From the NCBI GenBank assembly GCA_903813345.2, contig CAIIXF020000164.1, positions 1 through 25,000 on the forward strand: a DNA stretch of 25,000 nucleotides. The letters are read 5' to 3'. Position numbers and translations under genes: made by a program. The notes below the pieces were generated by a model. That model searched no databases, was not told the DNA's origin, and saw only the letters and a program-made list of their open reading frames with translations. Below are positions 9,501-17,979 of this stretch, in pieces. Origin of the DNA: Owenia fusiformis. Taxonomy: Eukaryota; Annelida; Polychaeta; Sabellida; Oweniidae. The first letter of the stretch is position 1; every line of letters starts with the position of its first letter.

Positions 9501-12500
9501 CGCACAAAATGTGAATTGTATCATGCATATGGTCGAAGACTGATATTACAATAAATTCATATATTGCACTTAATGTGAGTCACACACAAGAGTATACCGG
9601 ATATTGTGCAGAAGAATTGGTGGAAAACAGGTTTAAGAAGTGTATTTTTCCTTTTATTGACCATCATTTTAGGTTTCAGACAACCATTTGAAAAGGTCAC
9701 TCCTTCATTTTTGAGCCATTAATCGGACAGAAAATTAAGAAATTGTTGCACAGGTTTTGAAAATAGCCAAATGTTCATCTTGAATTATCACGGTATGACG
9801 TGAAATACCCTTTGACCAATGATGATTCTCACTATGATCCGATCCATTGCGATCCTGATCAAATAAAGTATAGTTTGAACAATAGTCATTCATCTTGATA
9901 AATTGGATAATTTAGCTTAATTTTTTGTCTGTTCGTTTTGCATCAACCGTAGTTACACTTAAAGATTTTAGGGTGACTAGTAGGCAAACGTCGTCAGGAT
10001 TCATCATCGGGTTAATCAATCGCGATATTTGTACATGGTATTAAAGGAAATGTCAATTGATGTACATGTAATTGTAATTTCCATCAGCATTATATCGTTA
10101 TTGCCATTCATATGAATTTGTGATGTTCGTCCTATAAAAAGTTCAACTGCACCTGTGAAAGATCAACACATGAATGATAACGATCTATTATTAGTATTGC
10201 TATGTGGAATAATAACAGTATTATAAATATCGATTTATAAGCATTTATGGCAGCATCCTTCTTCAAAGGACTTCATTGTGCTTAAATTCATAAAATACTA
10301 TAAGTTATTAAATGATTTGAAGTGCAATACAGGATATATTCTGCACGAGAAATTCCGTATCCGTATTAATACAGAATATCGAGATAACGTTTCATTCAAT
10401 AACGTTTTTATCGTGTGATCCTCTGTATTGCTACTGAGATTGTCCCCCGCGTACCAATATTTTCTGTATTGCGATGGAGATGATCAACGGGGACAATCCC
10501 AGTAGCAATTACAGATTGGTACAGCACAAGAACAGGCCAATCAGAGGGCTTCATTTTACAGATCATACGATAAACTTAAATATATCCTTGCGTAATCGGC
10601 GGATCCAGCGTAATCGAGCGGATCACCAGTGAAGGATGCATGGGCAGTGGCGTATGCATCTTGTCTCTAAGCTCATGTTTCATCCTCTTTAGTTAAGATA
10701 AGATAAGATAGTACTTTATTGTTCCGTATCTCCTTCTGGAGTATTGGTCATTTACAATAAAGAAACATGCATACATAGAATAAAGGTATAAAATATATGG
10801 TTGTTTACAATTGAGGAAACATGCATACAAAGACACAAAGGGTATAGTAATATTTATGAGCGGTATATAAATGTAGCAGTATATAAAAAAGCAGTATATA
10901 ATTAGTAGTCTCAGTCTTGCATAAAGCCCACGTTTAACCCATATCCTCTTTAGTTGTTACCCTGCGCGCAGAGTCAAGACGAGGCTCTCTTTAAGAAGCA
11001 AAAGTCGCTAGAATGCAAAAGGTATTTTAGTTGTCATGGTCTTGCATCAAGCCCATGTTTTAACCCATATCCTCTTTAATTGTCATAGTCTTGCATCAAG
11101 CCCATGTTTTAACCCACATCCTCTTTATTTGTCACAGTCTTGCATCAAGCCCATGTTTTAACCCATATCCTCTTTATTTGTCATAGTCTTGCATTAAGCC
11201 CGTGGTTTAACCCATATCCTCTTTAGTTGTCATGGTCTTGCATCAAACCCATGTTTAAACCCATGTCCTCTTTAGTTGTCATGGTCTTGCATCAAACCCA
11301 TGTTTAAACCCATGTCCTCTTTAGTTGTCATGGTCTTGCATCAAACCCATGTTTAAACCCATGTCCTCTTTTAGTTGTCATGGTCTTGGATCGAGCTCAT
11401 TTTTTACCCTTATCCTCTTTAGATGTCTTAGCGTCGCCTTACCTCTCACTTGTCTTTCCTGATTGCCTGGAAATATGTACATACAAATCACCTGAACACA
11501 AGCTTACCTTCCATTGATCGAAACCTGTGCAAGAAAGGAAGTCCAGCCAGCCTAATGATTCGAAATATGTCATAGTTGAGATGCTGTAGGTTTTTCCCTA
11601 TGAAGTGTTCTGTTGGCTCGTGTACCTGTGTAAAAAGTGTCACTTAGTCAACCAGTTAGATTCAATAGTATTCACACTGGTGATCCGCTCGATTACACTG
11701 GTTACCGAAACGAACCGTTTCGGTAACAAAATGTCGGAACGTTGAAGGTACGATTTCTATTTTTTTCCTTATTTCACGCGTTGTAGGCAGAATCCCGACG
11801 ACATTTTTCTGACAAACGTGTATCAGTATCATATGTTTTAGAAAATGCACATGTTTGCGAACAGATAGTTCAGAAAACAACACTTATGTTACATAAACGG
11901 TTTGGGTTAAAAGTGCAGATCTTAACTGTTTTTCGAAATACCGTTTCTGTAACCTTAGTGAGGAATTAAATCGACGATTCTGTTGACTTCTGAACTATTT
12001 GTTCGCAAATATGTATATTTTCTTAAACATATGATACTGATACACGTTTGTGATAAAAATGTCGTGGGAATTCTACCTACAACGTGAGAAATAAGGAAAA
12101 AAGAAAAATCGTACCTTCGAGCGTAATCGAGTGGATCACCAGTGATATCATCTTGGATCTGCCGTTGATAAAGATAGATACACACTGTTAGTGTTTTAAC
12201 TCGGAGAGAGTTGAATGCAAGGTACTTATGAAAACATAAAAGTCAATGAATGTTATTTTGATTGGGTAGCTGGATTAGATCTACTATATTCTCAGTATTC
12301 TGATTCGTTACCTCAGAGGATTTTCTCTAGTTAGGAGTGTTTAAAGAAGCACAAACTCAATATTGGAAAGGTTATCTATTATTTTGTATAACAGAATCCC
12401 CGGGGCTCTGCTTAGGTTTATGAAGTTTATAAGTGTAGTAGACTGTTAAATCTGTTGACCTACCTGAACCAGGAAGTAGAGTCCCACAAAAAGAATAAAC

Positions 12501-12694
12501 AACACTAGGATGCTCGTCAACATTGCCTGAAATATTCCATGTCTTAACGTTGGTTTTACTGTAATTTCCCCATCATCTTTAACTCCAACTGCTTCCAAGA
12601 GGCACTTTCGTATCTGTGCATCGTTCATACCCCATCTTTTCCCCAGGTCCCTGATGTTTTCAATATCCTTTGTGAGTATTTCAATGGAAGTCAT
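6453..12694 (-). CDS. Type II membrane protein with JmjC/cupin-like lumenal domain (348 aa, exon joins given)
   Basis: Minus-strand join: 12694-12464, 11625-11508, 8728-8565, 7735-7566, 7233-7098, 6900-6765, 6544-6453. The total is 1047 bases, or 348 codons plus TGA. All six introns are GT..AG and every phase matches (0, 1, 0, 2, 0, 1). Residues 1-53 are polar and basic near the membrane, about 54-76 form one hydrophobic helix, and 78-348 would be lumenal. The lumenal part has Cys at 123, 137 and 140 in a C..NNPYFEG...C..C arrangement, a NITS sequon at 151, and FIDGPKSPLYTL around 262-273. Next come NIWYAQGSGSRLLRF (282-296), a Cys pair (302, 306), and EEGDIVYWNDVFWKVDS followed by TISFIANFS at the C-terminus. 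That last stretch matches the closing strands of JmjC/cupin-8 folds (known as Fe(II)/2-oxoglutarate oxygenases). The fold call is inference; the gene structure is directly visible. 5' UTR exons are not identified. Confidence 0.82.
6765..6900 (-). CDS. Exon 6, core of the cupin-like region
   Basis: The acceptor is atattttcag and the donor is gttcgt; 136 bases, phase 0 to 1. It encodes ITGTPHFQNIWYAQGSGSRL then LRFRPYEHCLSECSIMEHIV and EEGDI. The N...Q.SGSR and RP pattern resembles the N...Q..G.K...PP segment of JmjC proteins. Confidence 0.86.
7098..7233 (-). CDS. Exon 5 of the type II membrane protein
   Basis: The acceptor is ctgtttacag and the donor is gtaagg; 136 bases, phase 2 to 0. It encodes NYRKVSTAKALRQLFPRPDF then IPADVEVSLDKAIFIDGP and SPLYTL. 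The FIDGPKSPL stretch sits where JmjC-like folds have their first core strands. Confidence 0.86.
7566..7735 (-). CDS. Exon 4 of the type II membrane protein
   Basis: The acceptor is ttttatttcag and the donor is gtaaat; 170 bases, phase 0 to 2. It encodes NALKKKVSFEDLKASYDENK, then ATAGFVSSNPDVQSMDELFK. The segment looks helical and charged, with no cysteine. Confidence 0.85.
8053..8125 (+). mobile_element. Miniature element copy 1, about 72 bp, 9-bp target duplication
   Basis: It starts taccctgcgtgcagag and ends gcaaagggta, so the termini are inverted over about six bases (taccct/agggta). It is flanked on both sides by gcgtttttc (8044-8052 and 8126-8134; 10 bases match if the shared a is counted). 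A 9-10 bp duplication is typical of Mutator-like (MULE) insertion. It has no coding capacity. Confidence 0.75.
8565..8728 (-). CDS. Exon 3, cysteine motif C..NNPYFEG..C..C
   Basis: The acceptor is ttttttccag and the donor is gttagg; 164 bases, phase 1 to 0. It encodes YYEESCIVNNPYFEGNRPDC followed by ESCKHERR, then ENITSSKFDLHYASSTKILK. There are three cysteines and one N-glycosylation sequon. The intron upstream is 2.8 kb and rich in repeats. Confidence 0.85.
9058..9325 (-). repeat. Probable degenerate retroelement 3' end with (tttag)n-type tail
   Basis: A run of tagttttagtttagttttag at about 9056-9080 precedes an AT-rich stretch with TTTATT, as seen at the 3' tails of minus-strand LINE copies. 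A conserved-looking GC-richer patch follows (ccagccggtgccgacttatg, 9158-9177). No reading frame supports reverse transcriptase, so the class call is weak. Confidence 0.3.
9385..9585 (+). repeat. Diverged tandem repeat, about 4 units of 43-64 bp
   Basis: Units begin near 9388, 9431, 9490 and 9551, each with aaat(a/t)ca.atat.gcac followed by a tgtga or gagag motif and, in two units, gcatatggtc. The units vary in length. The array lies in the 2.8-kb intron between exons 2 and 3 of the type II membrane protein gene. Confidence 0.65.
10427..10510. repeat. Imperfect inverted repeat, arms about 24 bp
   Basis: The left arm ctgtattgctactgagattg (continuing tcccc) and the right arm ggggacaatcccagtagcaa (continuing ttacag) are reverse complements apart from one indel and one mismatch. 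They surround a loop of about 38 bases that itself repeats ctgtattgcgatggagat. It would form a strong hairpin and is probably a small fold-back element remnant. Confidence 0.65.
10606..10631 (+). repeat. Solo end of the fold-back element family
   Basis: cagcgtaatcgagcggatca (continuing ccagtg) matches the right terminus of the fold-back element at 11675-12144 almost exactly. No partner end was found nearby, so this is an isolated terminus. Confidence 0.6.
10693..10735 (-). mobile_element. Probable LINE 3' terminus (minus strand) with (TATCT)n tail
   Basis: Read on the minus strand this is an AATAAAGTACTATCTTATCT pattern: an AATAAA followed by a short pentamer tail. That is typical of 3' ends of LINE copies of the L2/CR1 type in invertebrates. 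Upstream coding sequence is not recognisable, so only the tail is called. Confidence 0.45.
10751..10912 (+). repeat. Short tandem repeats next to the LINE tail
   Basis: Two about 45-base units share tttacaat..aggaaacatgcataca-like sequence (10751-10793 and 10804-10849). They are followed by three agc(a/g)gtatataa units to 10905. All lie in intron. Confidence 0.55.
10909..11430 (+). repeat. 49-51 bp tandem array (about 9 units), interrupted by a miniature element
   Basis: The unit contains gtcatggtcttgcatcaa followed by gccc/accc-atgttt-aaccca-t-tcctctttagtt. Starts of agttgtcatggtc lie at 11225, 11274, 11323 and 11373 (period 49-50), with earlier units from 10909 and a decayed last unit near 11400. 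Units at 11225-11372 are nearly identical, showing recent local expansion. It lies in the intron just downstream, in gene direction, of exon 2 of the minus-strand gene. Confidence 0.9.
10958..11025 (+). mobile_element. Miniature element copy 2, inserted in a 49-bp tandem array
   Basis: It starts taccctgcgcgcagagtc and continues gaggctctctttaagaagc to gaatgcaaaaggta, closely related to the copy at 8053. It is flanked by tttagttgt at 10949-10957 and 11026-11034, which is also the expected unbroken sequence of the surrounding tandem repeat, so the empty site can be read directly. Confidence 0.75.
11508..11625 (-). CDS. Exon 2 of the type II membrane protein
   Basis: The acceptor is tttttacacag and the donor is gtaagc; 118 bases, phase 0 to 1. 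It encodes VHEPTEHFIGKNLQHLNYDI followed by FRIIRLAGLPFLHRFRSME. It is separated from exon 1 by a fold-back transposon in the intron. Confidence 0.84.
11675..12144. mobile_element. 470-bp fold-back (inverted-repeat) element, copy 1
   Basis: The ends cactggtgatcc and ggatcaccagtg are exact reverse complements, and the arms remain complementary for about 200 bases each. The left arm has gtgtatcagtatcatatg and the right arm has catatgatactgatacac. The left arm also holds a small perfect hairpin, gttaccgaaacg with cgtttcggtaac (about 11701-11727). No target duplication is clear. It has no transposase, so it is non-autonomous. It sits in intron 1 of the type II membrane protein gene. Confidence 0.85.
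12464..12694 (-). CDS. Exon 1: cytosolic N-terminus and signal-anchor helix
   Basis: It starts MTSIEILTKDIENIRDLGKR; the ATG is at 12694-12692. The donor is gtaggt, just below 12464, phase 0. The hydrophobic stretch MLTSILVLFILFVGLYFLV follows KPTLRHG, so positive charges sit on the N-terminal side (type II topology). A cag at 12701-12703 (minus strand) may be the acceptor of a 5' UTR exon. Confidence 0.85.
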
Positions 12695-12950
12695 TTCTAC
12701 TGTGCAGTGTAAGTTAGCACTGTGGTTGTGTGTAATGCGTTTGTGTTTATCGCTTGTTAATATGATAGTGCAGCAATGTCAGAGTTCAAAGTGCAATACA
12801 AGTCGTATCCGCTTTAACATGAAAATGGGAAGAGATTTTAGAAAGCAGGCAATGCCATGTTTTCGATAATAAGAACGCATAATTATTATGAAGGATGTTA
12901 TATTGGCAAAGCTCTTAATATGAAAATGTCAAACAAAAGTAGCACCTAAA

Positions 12951-13009
12951 TATCCTTTGCATTCATTCGACTTCACTTCTTAAAAGAGAGCTCCGTCTTA
13001 GTTAGGTAG
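12951..13009 (-). mobile_element. Miniature element copy 3, minus orientation, internally shortened
   Basis: On the minus strand it reads from ctacc through gagctctcttttaagaagtg to gaatgcaaaggata. It matches the copies at 8053 and 10958 but lacks the segment after the first five bases (tgcgtgcagagtc). No clear target duplication was seen, so it is probably the oldest or a deleted copy. Confidence 0.6.
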
Positions 13010-14136
13010 TAGTTTATACTACGGACTCTTTAAAAGGTTAAAGAGACCCATTCGAAAACACAATTAACCCTTAATTATTTGGCAGTAATTCATTGATCCT
13101 CTTCTCATACTACGCAAAAATAGAGATAGTAAGCTTAGCTGAATATTTTATTTTTGTTTAGTGAATGTTATAAAAATGTTGAATTTATATTGTCGTGTTT
13201 GAAAACCCGCGCAGTAAATATAGTAATTGTAAAAATAAGTATGGAAACACTGCGTTATTAAAGCAAATCAGGGTAGTGACCACGCCCGTGACCATGTCAC
13301 ATTACATTCCCAATGGTCAATCATGCCAACATTTGGCCAAAAAGTCTAGAATTGAATTAGCTTTATTGTGAAATATAGATAATGGGGCCATTAATCTAGA
13401 GCATCTAGGATTGGATTTGGACGGGGACGGTGATTCTGAAAAATCCTTTACCGATCCCACAACATTGCCTAACAAATAAACCTCCTAAGTAAATGATAGC
13501 AATTGTGTTTAAGCACCCCAGATTTTGTTGAATAAGTACGACTACTGTGGCAATATAATACTGTGAGAATCATATGATCGACTGTGTTTAAAGGGGAACT
13601 CCTGCCAATTCCCCTCATATCCATTTCGAGCATCGTCGACATGAATGGACAATCACCATATACACTGTGACATATATACGTACTATTTCTGTGTAATAAA
13701 AATCCCAAATGAAGTAATAACTTAACATTTTTTATACTTCCTTTTTCATCGATGCTAATAAGTACTGGCGGATATCATGAGACTCGATCAGAACCGAGGA
13801 GACAAATGGTAGAATTAATTCAAACAGAAAGACCTGCCCAATTGGCATAATACAAATGACCTTCGGGCAAAGTCGTCAAGAAGTTGCTCGTCATAAAAGG
13901 CAAAGTATATGCATAGTAAAATGATGGATGTGACTATTAATACGTGAGTATACGGGTTAAATTGATGCCCCAAAATGAAGCTCACAGATTATAGAAATAT
14001 ACGTAGTTCATCCCTATGTACGGGATACCTTAAATAGCTTTAAATCTTTTAGATGGCGTTAAATCCGTCAGTGATGTTTTGTTTTACATTTCTGGCCATA
14101 GACTTCCAGCATGAAAAACACGAGAATTTGAGTGTA

Positions 14137-15313
14137 CAGTAAAACCTGTCTAATCCGAACACCCATGGGATCAGCCAAAAGCGTTCAAATTGGCAGGTGT
14201 TCAAATTTCGAGGATTTTGTTGGTCGGGGGAGGGGATTTTCATTGTTCAATCCACTATAATGAACACTTAATACTAAGTCAGAAAACAATACATGTTGTT
14301 GATGAGTTAATTCTACAATAGGCCTATACAGTGTATGCTATGTTTATTTATATTTGGAACAATTTCATCTTTAGTAAAAATAACTTTGTAATACACAGTA
14401 AAAGTAAGTCTCGTACAAAATCTTTATGCTTATCAAATGGCTTATCCCATATTATGGTCATATAGCACTGCTTTACTTTTGCTTGAAAAAGTCCTTCATT
14501 CTTGTTTGTTTATTGGCACTTAAAGCATTAACAATATTTGAGTAGATATCCTCTTAAAAAGAATTTTTCATGAGTGTTCATTCGAGATGATGTACTGTAT
14601 AATCCTTCAAAATATCAAGGGCATTCAGGATGTCCAATGTATGCCTTTTTAGGAGACAGTGATAGGATATTACGAAGTTGATTCTCTTTCTCGTGATATA
14701 ATCTTGTCTGCAAATGCCGTCTGTGTTGTCTTTGTGATTATAAAACATTTACTGATTGAATCTTAGCTATCATTGAACAGACCCATGGGACATAAAACAG
14801 TTTAGACCTGTTCATAATCCAAATCAAAAACATCCAGGTAATTTCCAATGATAAACCAATTATCTTCTTGATTCACACCTTTCTCTTAATCCAAACATAA
14901 AACATTCAGTTCTTTTCTAATAGGATAAACCAATTTACTCCTGTATTCACACCTTTCCAAAACATCCTGTTGTTTTCCATAAATTAGGGATGTCACTGAG
15001 ACTAAATAAGTTAATTAGGACGATTGGTTCTTTGATTGCATTTGTATATATGTAAAGATAAATAACAACTACAACATTGACTCAATATGTGGCTTTAATT
15101 GAAATGTCCAGACAGTTGATTTCTGATAAAAATGTTCAGATTAGACAGGTCACTTTTTCAAATCTGGTTGTTCACTGTTCAAATTAGGAGGTGTTCAAAT
15201 TTCAAGGTTTTTTTAACATGGGAGTCAATGGAAGGAAAGAATGGGACCGAAAAAAGTGTTCAAATTGGAAGGTGTTCGGATTATCCAGGTGTTCAGATAT
15301 ACAGGTTCTACTG
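14137..15313. mobile_element. 1.18-kb pogo/Tigger-like non-autonomous element
   Basis: The left end cagtaaaacctgtctaatcc and the inverted right end (15294-15313), reading cagtagaacctgtatatctg, share the CAGTA(A/G)AACCTGT start typical of pogo/Tigger termini. TA precedes the left end; the right side has CA, consistent with a decayed TA duplication. Subterminal copies of ggtgttcaaatt/ccgaacacc recur at both ends (14159-14215, 15170-15290). No DDE transposase frame is present, so it depends on another element for movement. Confidence 0.75.
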
Positions 15314-17803
15314 CACTTGACTCTAATGTTTTGACAATTCGGTAGCCTAATCTGAAATATTTTTGATAATCGCATTTATATCGTAAATATTAACAAAAAA
15401 TGGAATAAAATAGAACATTTAAATTTGACTGCTGTATTCATGTCCGCCCTTTACGGAATATTTCACTATGCTATGCCCTGATGTTGCCTTGTCTAGTTTT
15501 ACTGTTTAGATTTATTTGGTATACGTTGTATTTATAGATGTCGTAACACTATATTAATGTATTGCTGTATCTGACCGTATGATAAACATGTCATGTTCCT
15601 ATTTTGTCATGCCACATCATTTTCATCAATAATATGCACACTACTATACCCCCATACTGTATCCTGTATTCCTTTAAAAGAAGTACAGGCTACAGGGAAG
15701 TTGCAAATGGAGGACGTTTGTTTATTTCCATAGTTCTGAATGTATACTAGATTTTACACATATTCTAAGTGTTCTACTATACATTGTACAGATTCATCGA
15801 GCAGTTTGCAACGCATTATTACCAGAAAAGCCCAACGGACAAAGATAGAGAATACCCGCTCCATTTGCAACTTAACCATACCCTGTATCATTTTTAAATG
15901 TGGTCACGTGGTAGGGTAGTGTAAGTCCCTATGCGTGTGGAGTCTGTGGATTCGCTTTCGCGTCGAAAATGGCTGAACAGTGTTTTGATTCGGCCAAGCA
16001 TCGGCAACTGATTTAATGAATTGAATAGAATTTTAAAAATGGTACTTCTTAGACATTTTTCCATGTCTTTTCCTCTCAGATTGGCCAAATTCCATGTTTT
16101 ATGCTCAAAGCCAAAATTGGCCATGCTGCACATACTTACCCAAATTATTTCGAGTGAACCCCCGGGACTATATTTCGAGTGCCGGGGGTTGAACAACCAT
16201 AATCAAGAAATCAGCAATATTCCACCTTACATTTGCAGTATTGTGACAGATAAATCATAAATTTTATCTGATATATATAAAGGAGCTCAGTAAGACTACT
16301 AATATTAATTCAGAGAAGTTCTACTCGCTGAGTTTTAATTCACAACTATGCTTAAAATTTGGCGGAACAAGAACCAATGAATGACCACCGAAATGCTACT
16401 AATTGAATCAGAGTATTGAAGTCATAACGTATACAGTGTGATAGATTAAAAAACAGAACAAATCAACAAAAAAGATGTCGCATTTGATTAAGAATAGGAA
16501 ACCTCATGAGCACCGAAAGACCACAAGATCCTTGGGAAACAGTGTGAGTGACATCAGTCTGCTTAAAACCAAATTTCAATTCGAATATTCTGTAAGAATT
16601 TTGAAAGATACACGTGTTGATCTTTGTTCATCAAAATTGGTTTCATTTTTCTGGTTCTGCGTTTTAGAAGCCTGTAGTCGAGGAGCCCTACATTCACTAC
16701 CATATCAATACGATATCACGGGATGTCATCGCCTAATTTGGTCAAAGGGGGAATACTAATAATCGGGTCGTTTTTACATTTTAAGATTTAAGTTCGCATA
16801 ATGTATTTTTAACTCAAAAACTGCTTATTAGCGAAGCAGCACATGCTGACAATGCTTCTGCGAAATTCGTCGGAAGCCTAAATTATTATCCATCTCGATT
16901 CTTATTGATAAAGGTACAAACGCCCTACACTCGAAATAATCATTTCTTTATTTATATTATGACTTTTTAACATATTTCAACGAAGGCTTCTTGTAATTAT
17001 CCTGGATAGTCTAAATACAGATTAAAATATGTGTTACTGCCAACAATTAGTACGTCTTCCGATCCCGGCTTGTTTAAATTTGGCATCTTTCCTGGAAAAT
17101 TATTACAGAATTAGCTTTATTAGTTTCATTCAGAACATCATCAATAAGCATTTTAACGGGGATTCAAACGTACGATGCAATTTTAAGGGAAATGACGAGT
17201 GAGAAAAAAGTCTGAACTCAAGGCATTGACCAACAGGAGAGTTCGGTAAGCCTGATTCCATTAAATTGAGTGATTCTGAAACATATAGGGGTCTGAAATG
17301 TGAAAGCTATTCACTCAAAAAATAATGTTACTGAATTCTGATCTCTGAAAAATGAAATATGGATACTCTTACCTTACTGTTATAATTCGTCACATGGATT
17401 ATATTACCAATTTTGGTGACCTCAACGATACAGTAGGCCTACAGTTACCATGCATTGATCGAAAAAATATGAATTCTACTACTACATTCATAAAATGCGT
17501 TGTCCTGGCCGGGCCATTACTTCATTTGTTTTTGGAGTCTCGAATACCTTATAACTTAATGGCTGGTAGAAAATCGGAATTTGACAAAGCCAATATTCCG
17601 AGGGTGATCGTATAAAAGTATATGCAAACGGTGAATAGGTCATGTTTGTTTATTTCTGTTGTTTGATCTTCTGTTACAATCATCTTCATTTTAGAGAAAC
17701 ATAATATCTTTCGATAACAGCTCACAAGACAATGGATGCCACTTGTGTTTCAGAACCCATGATTGCTATCATTAACATCATCTAAGTATCCCTTTCGCTT
17801 AAT
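15314..17803. other. Intergenic region without recognisable genes
   Basis: AT-rich DNA with only short chance reading frames. One GC-rich inverted repeat, aacccccgg...ccgggggtt at 16160-16192, stands out against the background. On the minus strand a good donor-like gtaagt (plus 16134-16139) follows it, but no supported exon was found. Confidence 0.4.
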
Positions 17804-17815
17804 TGCTGACTCAGC
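17804..17815 (+). promoter_or_regulatory. MARE/AP-1-like site upstream of a candidate start codon
   Basis: TGCTGACTCAGC matches 12 bases of the Maf recognition element (core TGACTCA, the AP-1 site). It lies 63 bases before the ATG at 17878 and just before an AT-rich caataaaa stretch that could act as a TATA-like element. Function is inferred from motif and position only. Confidence 0.4.
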
Positions 17816-17877
17816 CACTACAGTAATAACACAATAAAACAATCGTCGACACGTCATATACCACAACAGATACATGT

Positions 17878-17979
17878 ATGGCTGTAGAAAGCAGGATGCT
17901 AACAAAAATGTCAACGAGGATGCCTTGTTGCAAAAACTCTGACCCGTTTCTACCAGAGTTTCTCATGGAGGACGAAAAC
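17878..17979 (+). CDS. Exon 1 of the acidic protein gene
   Basis: 34 codons from ATG 17878, the first Met after an in-frame stop at 17827. Further in-frame Mets follow at 17896 and 17908, and the latter has a good AAAATG context. The donor gtaagt starts at 17980, phase 0. It encodes MAVESRMLTKMSTRMPCCKN, then SDPFLPEFLMEDEN. The start choice is uncertain. Confidence 0.55.

Larger units (their letters stand above)
12145..14136. other. Exon 1 flank and intergenic region, mostly without recognisable genes
   Basis: Apart from exon 1 of the type II membrane protein gene (12464-12694) and the miniature element at 12951, I see no gene here. 5' UTR exons and the promoter of that gene must lie above 12694, but no TATA box or clear initiator stands out. 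Confidence 0.4.

Noticed and set aside
11662-12185. Minus-strand open stretches with a shared QTCISIICLRKYTYLRTNSS-like product, also seen at 23612-23917
   Set aside because: The shared protein comes from the arms of the fold-back element family. The frames cross its inverted repeats and carry no coding signature, so they are shadows of the repeat.
15894-16196. 100-codon minus-strand frame
   Set aside because: It overlaps a GC-rich inverted repeat, has no domain pattern, and is as long as chance frames elsewhere in the window.
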